NCBI GenBank assembly: GCA_028023455.1
Contig: JAQFVV010012513.1
Location: forward strand, 693,001 to 757,000
DNA length: 64,000 bases
Reading direction: 5' to 3'
Source of the DNA: Epiperipatus broadwayi
Lineage: Eukaryota; Onychophora; Udeonychophora; Euonychophora; Peripatidae
This document shows, one piece after another, positions 62,901-64,000 of the stretch (the first letter of the stretch is position 1; the number at the start of each line of letters is the position of its first letter). The notes under the pieces were generated by a model that saw only the letters and a list, made by a program, of their open reading frames with translations, was not told the DNA's origin and did no database searches. A program made the position numbers and the translations under genes.

Positions 62901-64000
62901 GTATTTCAATATATAATTATATGCCAAATTTGTATATTCTATCATTTTGTTTATTATAATCAACCCATTTAAAGTCATTTAATTATTCCATGATTGAGTT
63001 GTGATTTTTACATCTACAATTTAAGATTAATTAGACGTGCCACTTAACATTAAAACGTTTTGAAATTATTTCAATAATTTGAAAAAAAAGTCCGACTTCT
63101 CACCAATCTTTAAATCTTAGATCATACGCAGAAAAAATTATACTAATGGTTTATAATAGCATATATTGCTACTTAATGATGTTAAATTGTTTGGGCAAAC
63201 ACTGTATACGAAGTAAAACTACATCTGAATATTTCAAAGTAGCCAAAGGCTTATCCAACAACTTCATATATAAAATTTGTGAAAGAATAGACATTACTCA
63301 GTCAGTTTTCCAATTTTTAACTGGTCAGGATTTGGGTGTTTTTCATATTTATATTTGCTCATGTTTCAAATTTTTTATTTGGTCAGGATTTGGGTGTTTT
63401 CCACATTTATATTTGCTCATATTTCAAATTTTTTATTAGGTCAGGATTTGGGTGTTTTCCACAATTATATTTGCTGTGGATCAGTTTCAATGCATAAAAT
63501 AAATTTTAAAATAATATAAATCATCAAGCTTACATGGTTGAAATGACTTAAAGTCATGACCTTGGAAGGAAAATATGCTAATTATCACATCATATTACCT
63601 GCAATGCAATCTCTAAATCAATGCATTTGTAATGAAGCAATGTAGTTTAGCTATTCACCATAAAAATTTTAAAATGCTAGCATATGAGGGAGTACTCAAA
63701 ATTAACTGGAATTATTCTCTGGTTCACTTGCCTGCTGTAGTACTTCTGCGCAGAAGCCCTTCTGTAGCAATCAGCCAAATGATAATGCCATGGGAAATTG
63801 TGGGGCCATATGGCACATTTTTTTTTGTAAAGTGCATTTCACATATTTATCAATTTTTTTTATAATTGTTGAAATGCTTGAATAATGTGAAATTCTGTTT
63901 TCATTTACAGAAAACATCAAGGAAAAAGTTCTAATACTTGAAACAGATTATAAGCAAGCTGATCTCATAAAAATACAAGTTTATGAGTGGTTTAATTGAA
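62901..64000 (+). other. Start of the next intron
   Basis: Begins GTATTT. No further exon matching the expected domain was found. Contains the minisatellite listed below. Confidence 0.6.
63305..63478. repeat. 58-bp minisatellite, three units
   Basis: GGTCAGGATTTGGGTGTTTT occurs at 63323, 63381 and 63439, with a conserved TATATTTGCTCAT.TTTCAAATTTTTTA spacer. Units differ by only a few bases. The 97-codon frame across it is a repeat artefact. Confidence 0.9.

Noticed and set aside
63911-63941. Possible last exon of the aminopeptidase after TTTACAG
   Set aside because: It would join in phase but adds only about ten residues before a stop and lacks the conserved remainder of the domain; probably chance.

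Overview
This is a stretch of a large, AT-rich animal nuclear genome. It has almost no coding sequence, long introns, many simple repeats and many dead transposable elements. The organism is not identifiable with certainty. The mix of RTE-type LINEs with TGA-rich tails, a Merlin transposase, long TCTA and TA arrays, a tRNA-derived element and abundant hammerhead-ribozyme retroposons fits a lophotrochozoan, perhaps a mollusc such as a cephalopod; that placement is inference.

The only convincing host gene is on the + strand. Two exons (38457-38624 and 62760-62900) share phase-2 splice borders and join in frame across a 24.1-kb intron. Together they encode about 103 residues of the C-terminal helical-repeat (ERAP1_C-like) domain of an M1 zinc aminopeptidase. 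The catalytic part would lie upstream and the last helices downstream of the window.

From 1 to 38 kb the window holds repeats and relics: a LINE relic, a truncated RTE element with a 12-bp target-site duplication (2369-3181), a tRNA-Leu-like sequence (5740-5825), a tandem plus inverted repeat array (8431-9135), a hammerhead-bearing SINE-like element (14105-14580), more RTE and LINE tails, a broken Merlin transposase (23403-24470), and a pair of 2.1-kb direct repeats bordered by TG...CA (30576-35362) that look like the LTRs of an element with almost no interior. A poly(A) retrocopy has inserted into a repeat at 35.9 kb, and two TCTA arrays follow.

The 24-kb intron carries a 260-bp-arm palindrome, RTE endonuclease and reverse-transcriptase fragments, a 409-bp tandem array with two identical hammerhead ribozymes (46938-47915), several fold-back elements, and a second LINE with most of its reverse transcriptase (56842-58610).

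The main discovery is that at least five unrelated dispersed repeat families here contain type I hammerhead ribozyme cores, some intact and some decayed. Several show the same architecture: direct tandem units, a terminal partial inversion, and TA-repeat borders. This is the expected signature of retrozymes and Penelope-like elements. A second unusual observation is a hairpin in the 2.1-kb repeats whose stem differs between the two copies at most positions while pairing and loop are kept.
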